Of a DNA stretch of 64,000 bases, positions 23,700 through 32,447 are shown piece after piece (position 1 is the first letter of the stretch; every line of letters begins with the position of its first letter). The stretch covers positions 310,001 through 374,000 of the forward strand of contig UVIF01000024.1 in NCBI GenBank assembly GCA_900596015.1. Direction: 5' to 3'. The translations under genes were made by a program, and so were the position numbers. This stretch comes from Pseudomonas viridiflava (GTDB lineage Bacteria > Pseudomonadota > Gammaproteobacteria > Pseudomonadales > Pseudomonadaceae). The notes below the pieces were generated by a model. That model saw nothing but the letters and a program-made list of their open reading frames with translations, made no database searches and was not told where the DNA came from.

Positions 23700-26659
23700 A
23701 TGCCGTACTCTCCGCACCGTCTTGCCCTTGCCATCGCTCTGCTCGCTGTGGGCACGCCGGTGTCGGCGGTTTTCGCCAAGGACCTGCAGATCGCTGGCGC
23801 CACCCAGGCGACGCAAAGCCTGAGCGATACCGATCGCCTGACCGTGAGCAAGGGCGGGAGCATCACGGCCAGTGCCGAGGCGATCAAGCTCAAGGGTTCC
23901 GCGTCGGGCACCGGCGTGGTTGTGGATAACTCAGGCCGACTGATCTCCACTGCCGATCGAGCGATCGACAGTTCCAGCACCGGCACCGTGCGCAACTACA
24001 CCGTGATCAATCGCGCCGGTGCGCTGATTCAAGGCTCGTCCGATGCCTTTCGCATCAAGGACGATTTCAGCCGTGGCACCATCGTCATCGACAACAGTGG
24101 CACGCTGCGTTCGCTGAACAAGCGCGCCATCGATCTGGAAGCCCTGGAAAGCGAGGGCATCGCCACCACCCTCGACAACCGCGCCGGCGGGTTGATCCGC
24201 AGCGAAAAGAACGACGCGATGAAAACCGGCATCAATGCCACGATCATCAACCACGGCGAGATATCCACAGGCGACACCTTCAGCCTCGACGACAAGTACG
24301 ACGGTATCGACGTGGCCGCAGCCACTGGCGTTTCCGTATACAACCATGGCTTGATCAGCGGCGGCCGCCACGGCCTGACCACGGATGAAGGTGCGCTGCT
24401 GTACAACGAAGGCACGCTGATCGGCCGCAATGGCTCGGGCTACGGTTCGGACGGCAACGGCACGGTCATCAACCACGGCCTGATCTCCGGCGATGTGTCC
24501 GGGCTGCAGCCAGTGGGCGACGGCGACGGCGTGGACATCGACTACATCGGCCATATCGAAAACCACGGCACCATTCGCGGCACCGGCGCATCCGGTGCCA
24601 AGCCGGGCGACCCGCCCAACGCCAGCGAAGGCATTGCCATGGGCGGCGGTTATATCTTCAATGCGCCAGGCGCCACCATCAGCGGCGCCGACAATGCCAT
24701 CCTGATCGACGATGGCAGCAATGGCGCAGCCCATGGCGCCACTTACCTGGAGAACCATGGCAGCATCAGCGGGCTCAACGGCTTCGGCGTGCAGCTCAAT
24801 GGCGAGTTCGCCGACACCGTGATCAACGCCGGCTCCATCAGCGGCAGCAACGGACAGGCGCTGCAAATGGGCGCAGGCGATGACGGCTTGACCGTACGCA
24901 GTGGCGGTCGCTTCAACGGCATGGTCGACGGCGGCAGCGGCCACGATCGTGTGATCCTGCAAGGCAATGCCGGCGGCAGTTTCGGCAACAGCCGCCACTT
25001 CGAAACCCTGGAAGTGCAGAGCGGCACCTGGACCCTCACCAGCATCGGTGATTTCAGCGCCGACAGCCGCATAGCCAACGGCGCTACGCTGATCAATCAG
25101 GGCCGTATTGCCGGCACCCTGAGCGTGGACCAGGGCGGCATCTACGCCGGCGGTGGCGCAGTAGGCAACCTGCGCGTGAACGGGACCTTGTCGAGCAACA
25201 GCCAGCTGGGTACTGCCCTGGTCAACGGCGACCTGACCCTGGCACGCGGCGCGACGCTGGCGTATGGGTGAACGCCGATGGCAGCAGTGCGCCGCTGCAG
25301 GTCGCAGGCGCGGCCAACCTCGACGGCGCCACCCTGGCCGTTGTCCCGAGCCGTGGCGAATACCCCTGGCAGAGCCGCTACACCGTGCTGCACGCGGGCA
25401 GCGTGAACGGTCGCTTCGGTACGGTGACGAGTGACTACGCGTTTCTGACCCCGACCCTGAGCTACAGCGCGACCACGGTCGACCTCGACTACACCCGCAA
25501 CGACATCGCCTTCGCCGACTTCGCCAGCACCGCCAATGGCGGCAATGCCGCCCGCAGTCTGGCTGCCGCAAGCAGCGGCACCTTGTACAACGCCCTGCTC
25601 GGCACCAGCACCGCCAGCGCAGGGGCAGCCATCGAGCAACTGGCCGGGAGCAGCAACGCCAACCTGGCTGCCGCGACATTGGCCGGTACCACGCAGGTCG
25701 GCAGCAGCATGTTGTCGGCCATGCGCCAGACGGGTAGCGGCAGCGGCCTGCTGGTGGGCCTGGGCGAACAGGACACGCCAGTGCTGGCCGCCAGCGGCAT
25801 CCCCGACCAGGCCCGCAACCTCAACGACCCGAACGCACGGGGCCGCGTCTGGGTGCAGGCCCTGGGCAGCTACGGCAAGCTGGATGGCGAGCACGGCAGC
25901 GATGGCCTCGAACAACGCACGTCGGGCGCCGTGCTGGGCACCGACTGGGCACTGACGCCGGACTGGCGCGTGGGCCTGCTGGGCGGCTATTCACGTACCG
26001 ACCTGGACGCGTCCGGCGTGGACGGCAAAATCGACAGCTGGCACGCAGGCATCTATGCCATGCGCCAGAGCGGTCCGCTGGCCCTGCGCCTGGGTGCCGC
26101 CTACAGCCGGCATGATGGCAACAGCAAGCGCAGTGTCGACTTCGCCGGTTTCAGCGACCGTTTGCGCGGCGACTACGACGCCGACAGCCAGCAAGCTTTC
26201 GCTGAGCTGGGCTACGACCTGGGCAGCGGTCGTCTCAGCGCCGAACCCTTCGCCAACCTGGGCTATCAGCGCTACAGCCGCGACAGCTACCGCGAAAAAG
26301 GCGGGGCCGCCGCGCTCGCCGTGGACGCACAGACACAGGACAACTTCACCAGCACTTTCGGCGTGCGCCTGGCTCACCTGAGCCAACTGGACAACGGCAT
26401 GAGCCTGACGCCGCGCGGCAGCCTGGGCTGGCGTCATGCTTATGGAGACGTCGACAACAGCACGCGGCAGGCTTTTGCCAGTGGCGGCAACGCGTTCAGT
26501 GTCGAAGGCAGCGCACTGGATCGCGACAGCCTGATGGTCGAAGCCGGCCTGGACCTGGGTGTCAGTGCGCGGCAGAGTATCGGCATCGGTTACACGGGCG
26601 AGCTGGGTAGCAACAGTCGCAACCATGCCGTGGTCGGCCAGTGGCAAATGCGTTTCTGA
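23700..26659 (+). pseudogene. Type V autotransporter split by a frameshift near 25268
   Basis: Two open frames, 23700-25271 and 25268-26659, encode the parts of one ~985-aa autotransporter. The first has a signal peptide (MPYSPHRLALAIALLAVG..) and a passenger of N-rich beta-helix repeats such as VINHGLISG and ENHGSISG. The second starts at GTG and holds the passenger end and a 12-strand beta-barrel from about RVWVQALGSYG to the terminal aromatic QWQMRF. At TATGGGTGAAC a single base in the GGG run would restore the continuous AYGVNADGSS. A real mutation or a sequencing error; no enzyme motif was seen in the passenger. Confidence 0.85.
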
Positions 26660-26683
26660 TCCGTGCCGGGGCTGCCGGGTGGA

Positions 26684-26710
26684 CAAAAAAAAGGGGGCCA
26701 CCCGGCCCCC
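26684..26710 (-). terminator. Intrinsic terminator of the pycA-oadA transcript
   Basis: On the minus strand GGGGGCC-GGGT-GGCCCCC forms a 7-bp stem followed by eight Ts, 25 bp past the oadA stop. A larger overlapping dyad (CCGGGTGG/CCACCCGG) faces the autotransporter and may also stop that transcript. Confidence 0.92.
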
Positions 26711-26734
26711 AGAGGAAAATCTTGAAACCTGAGG

Positions 26735-28558
26735 TCAGCCCTCGATCTCGATCAGTATCTCGCCGGGGTTCACGCGGTCGCCCTTGGCTACGTGGATCGC
26801 CGTGACCTTGCCTGCCACACCGGCCTGGACCTCGGTTTCCATCTTCATCGCCTCGGTGATCAACAGCGCCTGGCCGGCCTTGACCGAGTCACCCAGCTTG
26901 ACCAGCACATCGACGATATTGCCAGGCATGGCGGTGCTGACATGGCCCGGTTCGCTGGCCTGCTTGCGTTTGCCGATACCGCCGCCGACGAACTCGTTCA
27001 ACGGCTCGAACACCACCTCTTCGGGCATGCCGTCGATGGACAGGTAGAAGTGCCGTTTGCCTTCGGCCTTGACCCCGACACCGGTGATGTCGACTCGATA
27101 GCTCTCGCCGTGCACATCGATGACGAACTCGGTCGGTACGCCCTCGCCGCTGCGCGCAGCCTGGGTGCCCGCTTCAGGAATCGGCAGGAGCACCTCGGGT
27201 ACCAGGGTCCCGGCGGCGCGCTCCTCGAGGAACTTGCGCCCGATGTCGGGAAACATGGCGAAGGTCAGCACATCTTCCTCGGACGTGGCCAGCTCGCCGA
27301 TGTCCTTGCGCAGCTTGTCCATCTCGGGCTTGAGCAGGTCGGCGGGACGCACATCGATGACGTCTTCGCTGCCAATGGCCTGCCGACGCAGCTTTTCGTC
27401 GACCTGGCCCGGGGCTTGGCCATAGCCGCCTTGCAGGTACAACTTCACTTCGTTGGTGATGGTCTTGTAGCGCTCGCCGGCCAACACGTTGAAGAACGCC
27501 TGGGTACCGACGATCTGCGAGGTAGGCGTGACCAGTGGTGGGAAGCCGAGGTCTTCGCGCACCTTGGGGATCTCGGCCAGCACCTCGTTCATGCGGTTCA
27601 GCGCACCCTGCTCCTTGAGCTGGTTGGCCAGGTTGGAAATCATCCCGCCGGGCACCTGGTTGACCTGCACGCGGGTATCGACCGCGGTGAATTCGCTTTC
27701 GAACTGGTGGTATTTCTTGCGCACGGCATAGAAATACAGGCCGATTTCCTGCAGCAGCTCCAGGCTCAGGCCGGTATCGAATTCGCTGCCCTTGAGCGCC
27801 GCGACCATCGACTCGGTGCCCGGATGGCTGGTGCCCCAGGCGAAGCTCGAGATGGCGGTGTCGATATGATCGGCGCCATTTTCCACGGCCTTGAGCTGGC
27901 ACATGGCGGCCAGACCGGCCGTATCGTGGCTGTGGATGAACACCGGCAGCGACTGCTCGGCCTTCAACGCCCTGACCAGTTCGCCGGTCGCATAAGGCGT
28001 CAGCAAACCCGCCATGTCCTTGATCGCCACCGAGTCGCAGCCCATGGCTTCCATCTGTTTGGCCTGAGCCACGAACGCGGCCACGGTATGCACCGGGCTG
28101 GTGGTATAGGCAATGGTGCCCTGGGCGTGTTTGCCGGCTGCCTTCACGGCCTCGATGGCCACGCGCAGGTTACGCACGTCGTTCATGGCATCGAAGATGC
28201 GGAACACGTCGATACCGTTGTCGGCCGCCTTGGCCACGAAGGCCCGCGCCACGTCATCGCTGTAATGCCGGTAGCCGAGCAGGTTCTGCCCGCGCAGGAG
28301 CATCTGCAGACGCGTGTTCGGCAGTGCCTCGCGCAGCTTGCGCAGGCGTTCCCATGGGTCTTCCTTGAGAAAGCGCACGCAGGCATCGAAGGTGGCGCCG
28401 CCCCATACTTCCAGCGACCAGTAACCCACCCGGTCGAGCTTGTCGCAGATAGGCAGCATGTCTTCGGTGCGCATGCGCGTTGCCAGCAAGGACTGATGGG
28501 CGTCGCGCAGGATGGTGTCGGTAACGAATATTCGCTTGGAAACAGGCGTATTGGACAT
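26735..28558 (-). CDS. oadA: Pyruvate carboxylase subunit B / oxaloacetate decarboxylase alpha-like
   Basis: A 607-aa carboxyltransferase plus biotin-carrier subunit. The N-terminal ~300 residues are the HMGL-like domain (TDTILRDAHQSLLATRMRTEDML, metal-binding HSHDTAG). The conserved domain is followed by a linker and a biotinyl domain with EAMKMETEV near residue 570, whose Lys carries biotin. With the adjacent biotin carboxylase it forms a two-subunit pyruvate carboxylase making oxaloacetate. The ATG at 28558 has GAGGAA upstream. Some annotations call the pair pycB/pycA. A Na+ pump (oadB/oadG) is absent, so carboxylase rather than decarboxylase is favoured. Confidence 0.93.
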   Translation of the reverse strand: MSNTPVSKRIFVTDTILRDAHQSLLATRMRTEDMLPICDKLDRVGYWSLEVWGGATFDACVRFLKEDPWERLRKLREALPNTRLQMLLRGQNLLGYRHYSDDVARAFVAKAADNGIDVFRIFDAMNDVRNLRVAIEAVKAAGKHAQGTIAYTTSPVHTVAAFVAQAKQMEAMGCDSVAIKDMAGLLTPYATGELVRALKAEQSLPVFIHSHDTAGLAAMCQLKAVENGADHIDTAISSFAWGTSHPGTESMVAALKGSEFDTGLSLELLQEIGLYFYAVRKKYHQFESEFTAVDTRVQVNQVPGGMISNLANQLKEQGALNRMNEVLAEIPKVREDLGFPPLVTPTSQIVGTQAFFNVLAGERYKTITNEVKLYLQGGYGQAPGQVDEKLRRQAIGSEDVIDVRPADLLKPEMDKLRKDIGELATSEEDVLTFAMFPDIGRKFLEERAAGTLVPEVLLPIPEAGTQAARSGEGVPTEFVIDVHGESYRVDITGVGVKAEGKRHFYLSIDGMPEEVVFEPLNEFVGGGIGKRKQASEPGHVSTAMPGNIVDVLVKLGDSVKAGQALLITEAMKMETEVQAGVAGKVTAIHVAKGDRVNPGEILIEIEG

Positions 28559-28569
28559 TGTTGTGTTCC

Positions 28570-29985
28570 TCACAGGCCGGCGTGGGCGGCGATGGCGGCG
28601 GCGATGGCCAGGGCCAGCTCTTCGGGTTTGCGCTTGATCGAGTATTGGGTCAGCTCGGGGTGGCTGTCGACGAAACTGGTGTTGAACTGGCCACTGCGAA
28701 ACTCGGGGTTGCGCAGGATTTCCTGGTAGTACGCCGCGGTGGTCTTGATGCCTTGCAGGCGCATGTCATCCAGCGCACGCAGGCCACGGTCCATGGCCTC
28801 TTCCCAGGTGAGCGCCCAGACCACCAGCTTCAGGCACATGGAGTCGTAGAACGGCGGAATGGTGTAGCCGGTATAGATCGCCGTGTCGGTGCGTACGCCC
28901 GGCCCACCGGGCGCGTAGTAGCGGGTGATCTTGCCGAAGCTGGGCAGGAAATTGTTCTTCGGGTCCTCGGCATTGATGCGGAACTGCAGGGCAAAGCCAC
29001 GGTGCACGATGTCTTCCTGCTTCACCGAAAGCGCAAGCCCCGAAGCAATGCGAATCTGCTCGCGGACGATGTCGATGCCGGTGATTTCCTCGGTGATGGT
29101 GTGTTCGACCTGCACCCGGGTGTTCATCTCCATGAAATACACCTCGCCCTCGGCGAGCAGGAATTCCACGGTGCCGGCGTTCTCGTAACCCACCGCCTTG
29201 GCCGCACGGACCGACAGATCGCCGATGTAGGCGCGCTGCTCGGGGGTCAGTTGCGGGCTGGGCGCGATCTCGATGAGCTTCTGGTTGCGCCGCTGGATCG
29301 AACAATCGCGCTCGAACAGGTGCACCACATTGCCGAAGCTGTCACCCAGGATCTGCGCCTCGATGTGCTTGGGATTGACGATGCATTTTTCCAGGAACAC
29401 TTCGGCCGAACCGAAAGCCTTGGTCGCTTCGGAAATCACCCGCGGGAAGGCCTGCTCCAGCTCCTCGCGGCTGTTGCAGCGACGAATGCCGCGCCCGCCG
29501 CCACCGGAAGTGGCCTTGAGCATCACCGGGTAGCCGATGCGTTCGCCCTCCTCCAGCGCTTCGCGGATGTCGGCCACGTTGCCCTCGGTGCCGGGCGTGA
29601 CCGGCACGCCCGCCTTGATCATGCTGCGCCGGGCTTCGGTCTTGTCACCCATGCGGCGGATGACCTCGGCCGACGGGCCGATGAACTTCACCCCGCGCTC
29701 GGCGCAGATATCTGCCAGCTCGGCGTTCTCGGAAAGAAAGCCATAGCCCGGGTGCAAGGCATCGCAGCCGGTTTCAACCGCCAGGTTCACCAGCTTGCGT
29801 GGGTTCAGGTAACCGGCCAGGGGCTCGGCACCGATGCTGTGGGCTTCGTCGGCGCGCTTGACGTGCAGTGCGTGACGATCGGCTTCGGAATAGATCGCGA
29901 CCGAACGAATGCCCATTTCGGCGCAGGCTCGTACGATACGTACGGCAATCTCACCTCGGTTGGCGATCAGGATCTTTTTTATCAC
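28570..29985 (-). CDS. pycA: Pyruvate carboxylase biotin carboxylase subunit (AccC-like)
   Basis: A 471-aa ATP-grasp enzyme that carboxylates biotin. Motifs are KKILIANRGEIAVRI at the start, GGGGRGI, the HLFERDCSIQRRNQKLIE region, and the MEMNTRVQVEH active site. The likely start is GTG at 29985 with GAGGAAA six bases upstream; longer frames to 30072 have no support. The gap to oadA is 11 bp, with oadA's ribosome site overlapping this stop, so translation is coupled. Divergent from a LysR gene resembling P. aeruginosa PycR. Confidence 0.93.
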   Translation of the reverse strand: MIKKILIANRGEIAVRIVRACAEMGIRSVAIYSEADRHALHVKRADEAHSIGAEPLAGYLNPRKLVNLAVETGCDALHPGYGFLSENAELADICAERGVKFIGPSAEVIRRMGDKTEARRSMIKAGVPVTPGTEGNVADIREALEEGERIGYPVMLKATSGGGGRGIRRCNSREELEQAFPRVISEATKAFGSAEVFLEKCIVNPKHIEAQILGDSFGNVVHLFERDCSIQRRNQKLIEIAPSPQLTPEQRAYIGDLSVRAAKAVGYENAGTVEFLLAEGEVYFMEMNTRVQVEHTITEEITGIDIVREQIRIASGLALSVKQEDIVHRGFALQFRINAEDPKNNFLPSFGKITRYYAPGGPGVRTDTAIYTGYTIPPFYDSMCLKLVVWALTWEEAMDRGLRALDDMRLQGIKTTAAYYQEILRNPEFRSGQFNTSFVDSHPELTQYSIKRKPEELALAIAAAIAAHAGL

Positions 29986-30173
29986 TTGGAATTTCCTCGA
30001 CCGATGAATCCATTCAGGTCGGTGCGTGGCCGATCCTTTGGGTAACCAGTTGTTTCCTGGTCGCCCCTGCAAGCTAGCGCGGCATGAGGATTAATAAAAA
30101 TAAATCTTTGTTAGGTTACATATTAGCCAAAGCTTATAGTTGAGGGATTGCCCACCTTAACTCGGATTGAGAA

Positions 30174-31136
30174 ATGCGTAAGTCATTGATGCGCTTGACG
30201 TTGCGTCAGCTGCAAGTGTTCAACGAAGTGTGCGACCTGCGCTCCTACAGCCGTGCGGCGGAAGAAATGTCGCTGACTCAACCGGCGGTCAGCCTGCAGA
30301 TTCGTCAGCTGGAAGAACTGGTGGGTCAGCCGTTGTTCGACTACGTGGGCAAGAAGCTCTACCTGACCGAGGCAGCCGAAGCGCTGCAGGCCGCCAGCCG
30401 GGACATCTTCGGCCGCCTGGAAAACCTCGACATGCAGCTGTCCGACCTGCAGGGCTCGCTGCAGGGGCAGCTCAAGCTGGCGGTCGAATCCAGTGCCAAG
30501 TATTTCACGCCGCACCTGTTCGCCGCCTTCCGCACGCTGCATCCGGAAGTCAATCTGCAGCTCACGGTGGTCAACCGTGCGCAGGTGATTCGGCGTTTGA
30601 GCGACAACCGCGACGACGTGACCATCATGTCGATGGTGCCGCAGGACATGGGGCTGGACTTCATGCCCTTCCTCAACAACCCGATCGTGGCAGTGGCGCC
30701 GCCCGAGCACCCGCTGTGCCGGGCGCAGCGGGTGAACCTGCAGGACCTGCAAGCCTATACCTTGCTGATACGCGAACAGGGCTCGGGTACGCGACGAGCG
30801 TGCGAGGAATATTTCAAGGAGAAGCGCGTGCATTTCGCGCAGACGCTGGAGGTGTCTTCTGCCGAGGCTCAGCGCGAATGCGTGATTGCAGGGCTGGGCC
30901 TGGCACTGCTGACACGCCACGCTGTCGCCAGGGAGTTATCCACAGGCACGCTGCGCGAGTTGCGTGTGGAAGAGCTGCCGTTGCAGCGCAGTTGGTGCGT
31001 GGTGCAAGCCAAGGCACGGCGTCAGTCGCCAGTGGCATTGGCCTTCGCCGCATTCATCCGCGCCGAACGTGCGCAGATCACGGCGCTGGTCGAGCGCTTT
31101 GGCGGGAACCCGCCGATGCCGCCTGCCAATAATTGA
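30174..31136 (+). CDS. LysR-family regulator, PycR/CbbR-like
   Basis: A 320-aa LysR protein. The HTH is LTLRQLQVFNEVCDLRSYSRAAEEMSLTQPAVSLQIRQLEELVG; effector domain includes LQGQLKLAVESSAKYFTPHLFAAF, typical of the CbbR branch. It is divergently transcribed from pycA across a 188-bp AT-rich gap that contains GTTAGGTTACATATTAGC, a T-N11-A dyad suitable as a LysR operator. Context suggests it controls pyruvate carboxylase expression. A DnaA-box 9-mer lies inside the CDS at 30936. Confidence 0.88.
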   Translation: MRKSLMRLTLRQLQVFNEVCDLRSYSRAAEEMSLTQPAVSLQIRQLEELVGQPLFDYVGKKLYLTEAAEALQAASRDIFGRLENLDMQLSDLQGSLQGQLKLAVESSAKYFTPHLFAAFRTLHPEVNLQLTVVNRAQVIRRLSDNRDDVTIMSMVPQDMGLDFMPFLNNPIVAVAPPEHPLCRAQRVNLQDLQAYTLLIREQGSGTRRACEEYFKEKRVHFAQTLEVSSAEAQRECVIAGLGLALLTRHAVARELSTGTLRELRVEELPLQRSWCVVQAKARRQSPVALAFAAFIRAERAQITALVERFGGNPPMPPANN

Positions 31137-31293
31137 GCTCGGCATCGTCGCCGATTTCCTGGAGCAAGCGACGCTGCTCGGAATAGCTCTCGATCGCGCG
31201 GCGAAACTCCATGCGGCGCTGATCCTCCTGCTGGCGTTTGGTACGGGTAGCGCTGTTGCCCTGCGGTTGCGAGCCATCGAAGTAACGAGCCAT
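31078..31293 (-). CDS. Small PA3496-family-like protein
   Basis: A 71-aa charged protein starting MARYFDGSQPQGNS and containing KRQQEDQRRMEFRRAIES, which I recognise as the PA3496 family of putative envelope-integrity proteins. It overlaps the 3' end of the LysR gene by 59 bp in the opposite direction. The conserved RRMEFRRAIE helix supports a real gene rather than a shadow. Function unknown. Confidence 0.75.
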   Translation of the reverse strand: MARYFDGSQPQGNSATRTKRQQEDQRRMEFRRAIESYSEQRRLLQEIGDDAELNYWQAASAGSRQSARPAP

Positions 31294-31393
31294 TGCGTGT
31301 CTCCCAGTTCGAGTTCGGGAGTACAGGGTGGCGTGGCTATGTGAAGGTTTGGCGACGAGGCGGTGAACATCGGGTTAAACCCGAAGCGGCCGC

Positions 31394-32269
31394 TCAGTCC
31401 TCGTGGGCCTCGTGGGCCTTCAACGACTTGGGCGACAGGCGCAGGCTGCGCAGACTGCGCTTGACGCTCTTCAAGTGATTGACCAGGTCTGGGCCGCGGG
31501 CCATTGCCACGCCCATGGCCAGCACGTCGATCACCACCAGATGGGCGATGCGGGAGGCCAGGGGGGTGTAGATCTCGGTGTCTTCATGCACGTCGACCGC
31601 CAGGTTGACCGTCGCCAGCTCCGCCAGCGGCGTCTGCCCCGGGCACAGCGAAATCAGGGTGGCGCCGGTTTCACGCACCAGGTTGGCGGTGATCAGCAGG
31701 TCCTTGGAGCGCCCGGATTGGGAGATGCACACGGCCACGTCGGTTGGCTTCAGGGTCACCGCCGACATGGCCTGCATGTGCGGATCCGAGTACGCCGCCG
31801 CCGTCAGCAGCAGGCGGAAGAACTTGTGCTGGGCATCGGCCGCCACCGCACCCGATGCGCCGAACCCGTAGAACTCGACCCGCTGCGCGGTGACCATGGC
31901 GCTGATCGCCCGCTGCAAGGCCTCGGGGTCAAGCTTCTCACGCACCTCCATCAGGGTGTGCAGGGTGGTGTCGAAGATTTTCAGGCTGTAGTCGGCCACC
32001 GAATCGTCTTCGTGGATGGCGAACTGACCGAAGCTCGCTCCCGCCGCCAGGCTTTGCGCCAGCTTGAGCTTGAGGTCCTGAAAACCGGTGCAGCCGATCG
32101 CCCGGCAGAAACGCACGATGGTCGGCTCGCTGATGCCCACGCTGTGAGCCAGGTCGGCCATGGAGCTGTGCATCACCGCCGCAGGGTCCAGCAGCACATG
32201 CTCGGCAACCTTGAGTTCGGATTTGCGCAGCAGGTGGCGAGACTGGTCGATGTGTTGCAGCAGGTTCAA
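31394..32269 (-). CDS. RpiR-family regulator, HexR-like
   Basis: A 291-aa regulator with an N-terminal RpiR HTH (ADLAHSVGISEPTIVRFCRAIGCTGFQDLKLKLAQSL) and a C-terminal SIS sugar-phosphate domain (VEFYGFGASGAVAADAQHKF, VAVCISQSGRSKDLL). HexR proteins sense KDPG and repress glucose/Entner-Doudoroff genes. The start is TTG at 32269, with GGAAG upstream. An operator-like TGTAGTATAACTGCA lies at 32317-32331 in its promoter. A zwf-like gene often sits beside such a regulator in other pseudomonads, but none is present here. Confidence 0.9.
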   Translation of the reverse strand: MNLLQHIDQSRHLLRKSELKVAEHVLLDPAAVMHSSMADLAHSVGISEPTIVRFCRAIGCTGFQDLKLKLAQSLAAGASFGQFAIHEDDSVADYSLKIFDTTLHTLMEVREKLDPEALQRAISAMVTAQRVEFYGFGASGAVAADAQHKFFRLLLTAAAYSDPHMQAMSAVTLKPTDVAVCISQSGRSKDLLITANLVRETGATLISLCPGQTPLAELATVNLAVDVHEDTEIYTPLASRIAHLVVIDVLAMGVAMARGPDLVNHLKSVKRSLRSLRLSPKSLKAHEAHED

Positions 32270-32316
32270 GGGACAGCTTCCGCTAAAGGGGTCGAAGGGC
32301 CGGGATGTAGCTGACC

Positions 32317-32331
32317 TGCAGTTATACTACA
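32317..32331 (-). promoter_or_regulatory. HexR-like operator overlapping a -10 element
   Basis: TGTAGTATAACTGCA (minus strand) matches the gammaproteobacterial HexR consensus TGTART-N3-AYTACA with one mismatch. TATAAC within it is a plausible -10, so repressor binding would block the promoter. It is 48 bp upstream of the RpiR-family start, consistent with autoregulation. Confidence 0.7.
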
Positions 32332-32447
32332 GGCCTCTGTGATCGCCCAGTTAAACGTCTCAGCAAGGGTAATCGGCTGCCGATCCTGGCGCTTTGCGAA
32401 TGCCGTTGGCATCAGGCGAATCTTACCCCCGCACCCCCTCGCCCAGG

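Noticed and set aside
26735..29985. The pycA-oadA pair as a sodium-pumping oxaloacetate decarboxylase.
   Set aside because: No oadB or oadG membrane subunits; the biotin carboxylase partner and divergent LysR gene point to pyruvate carboxylase.
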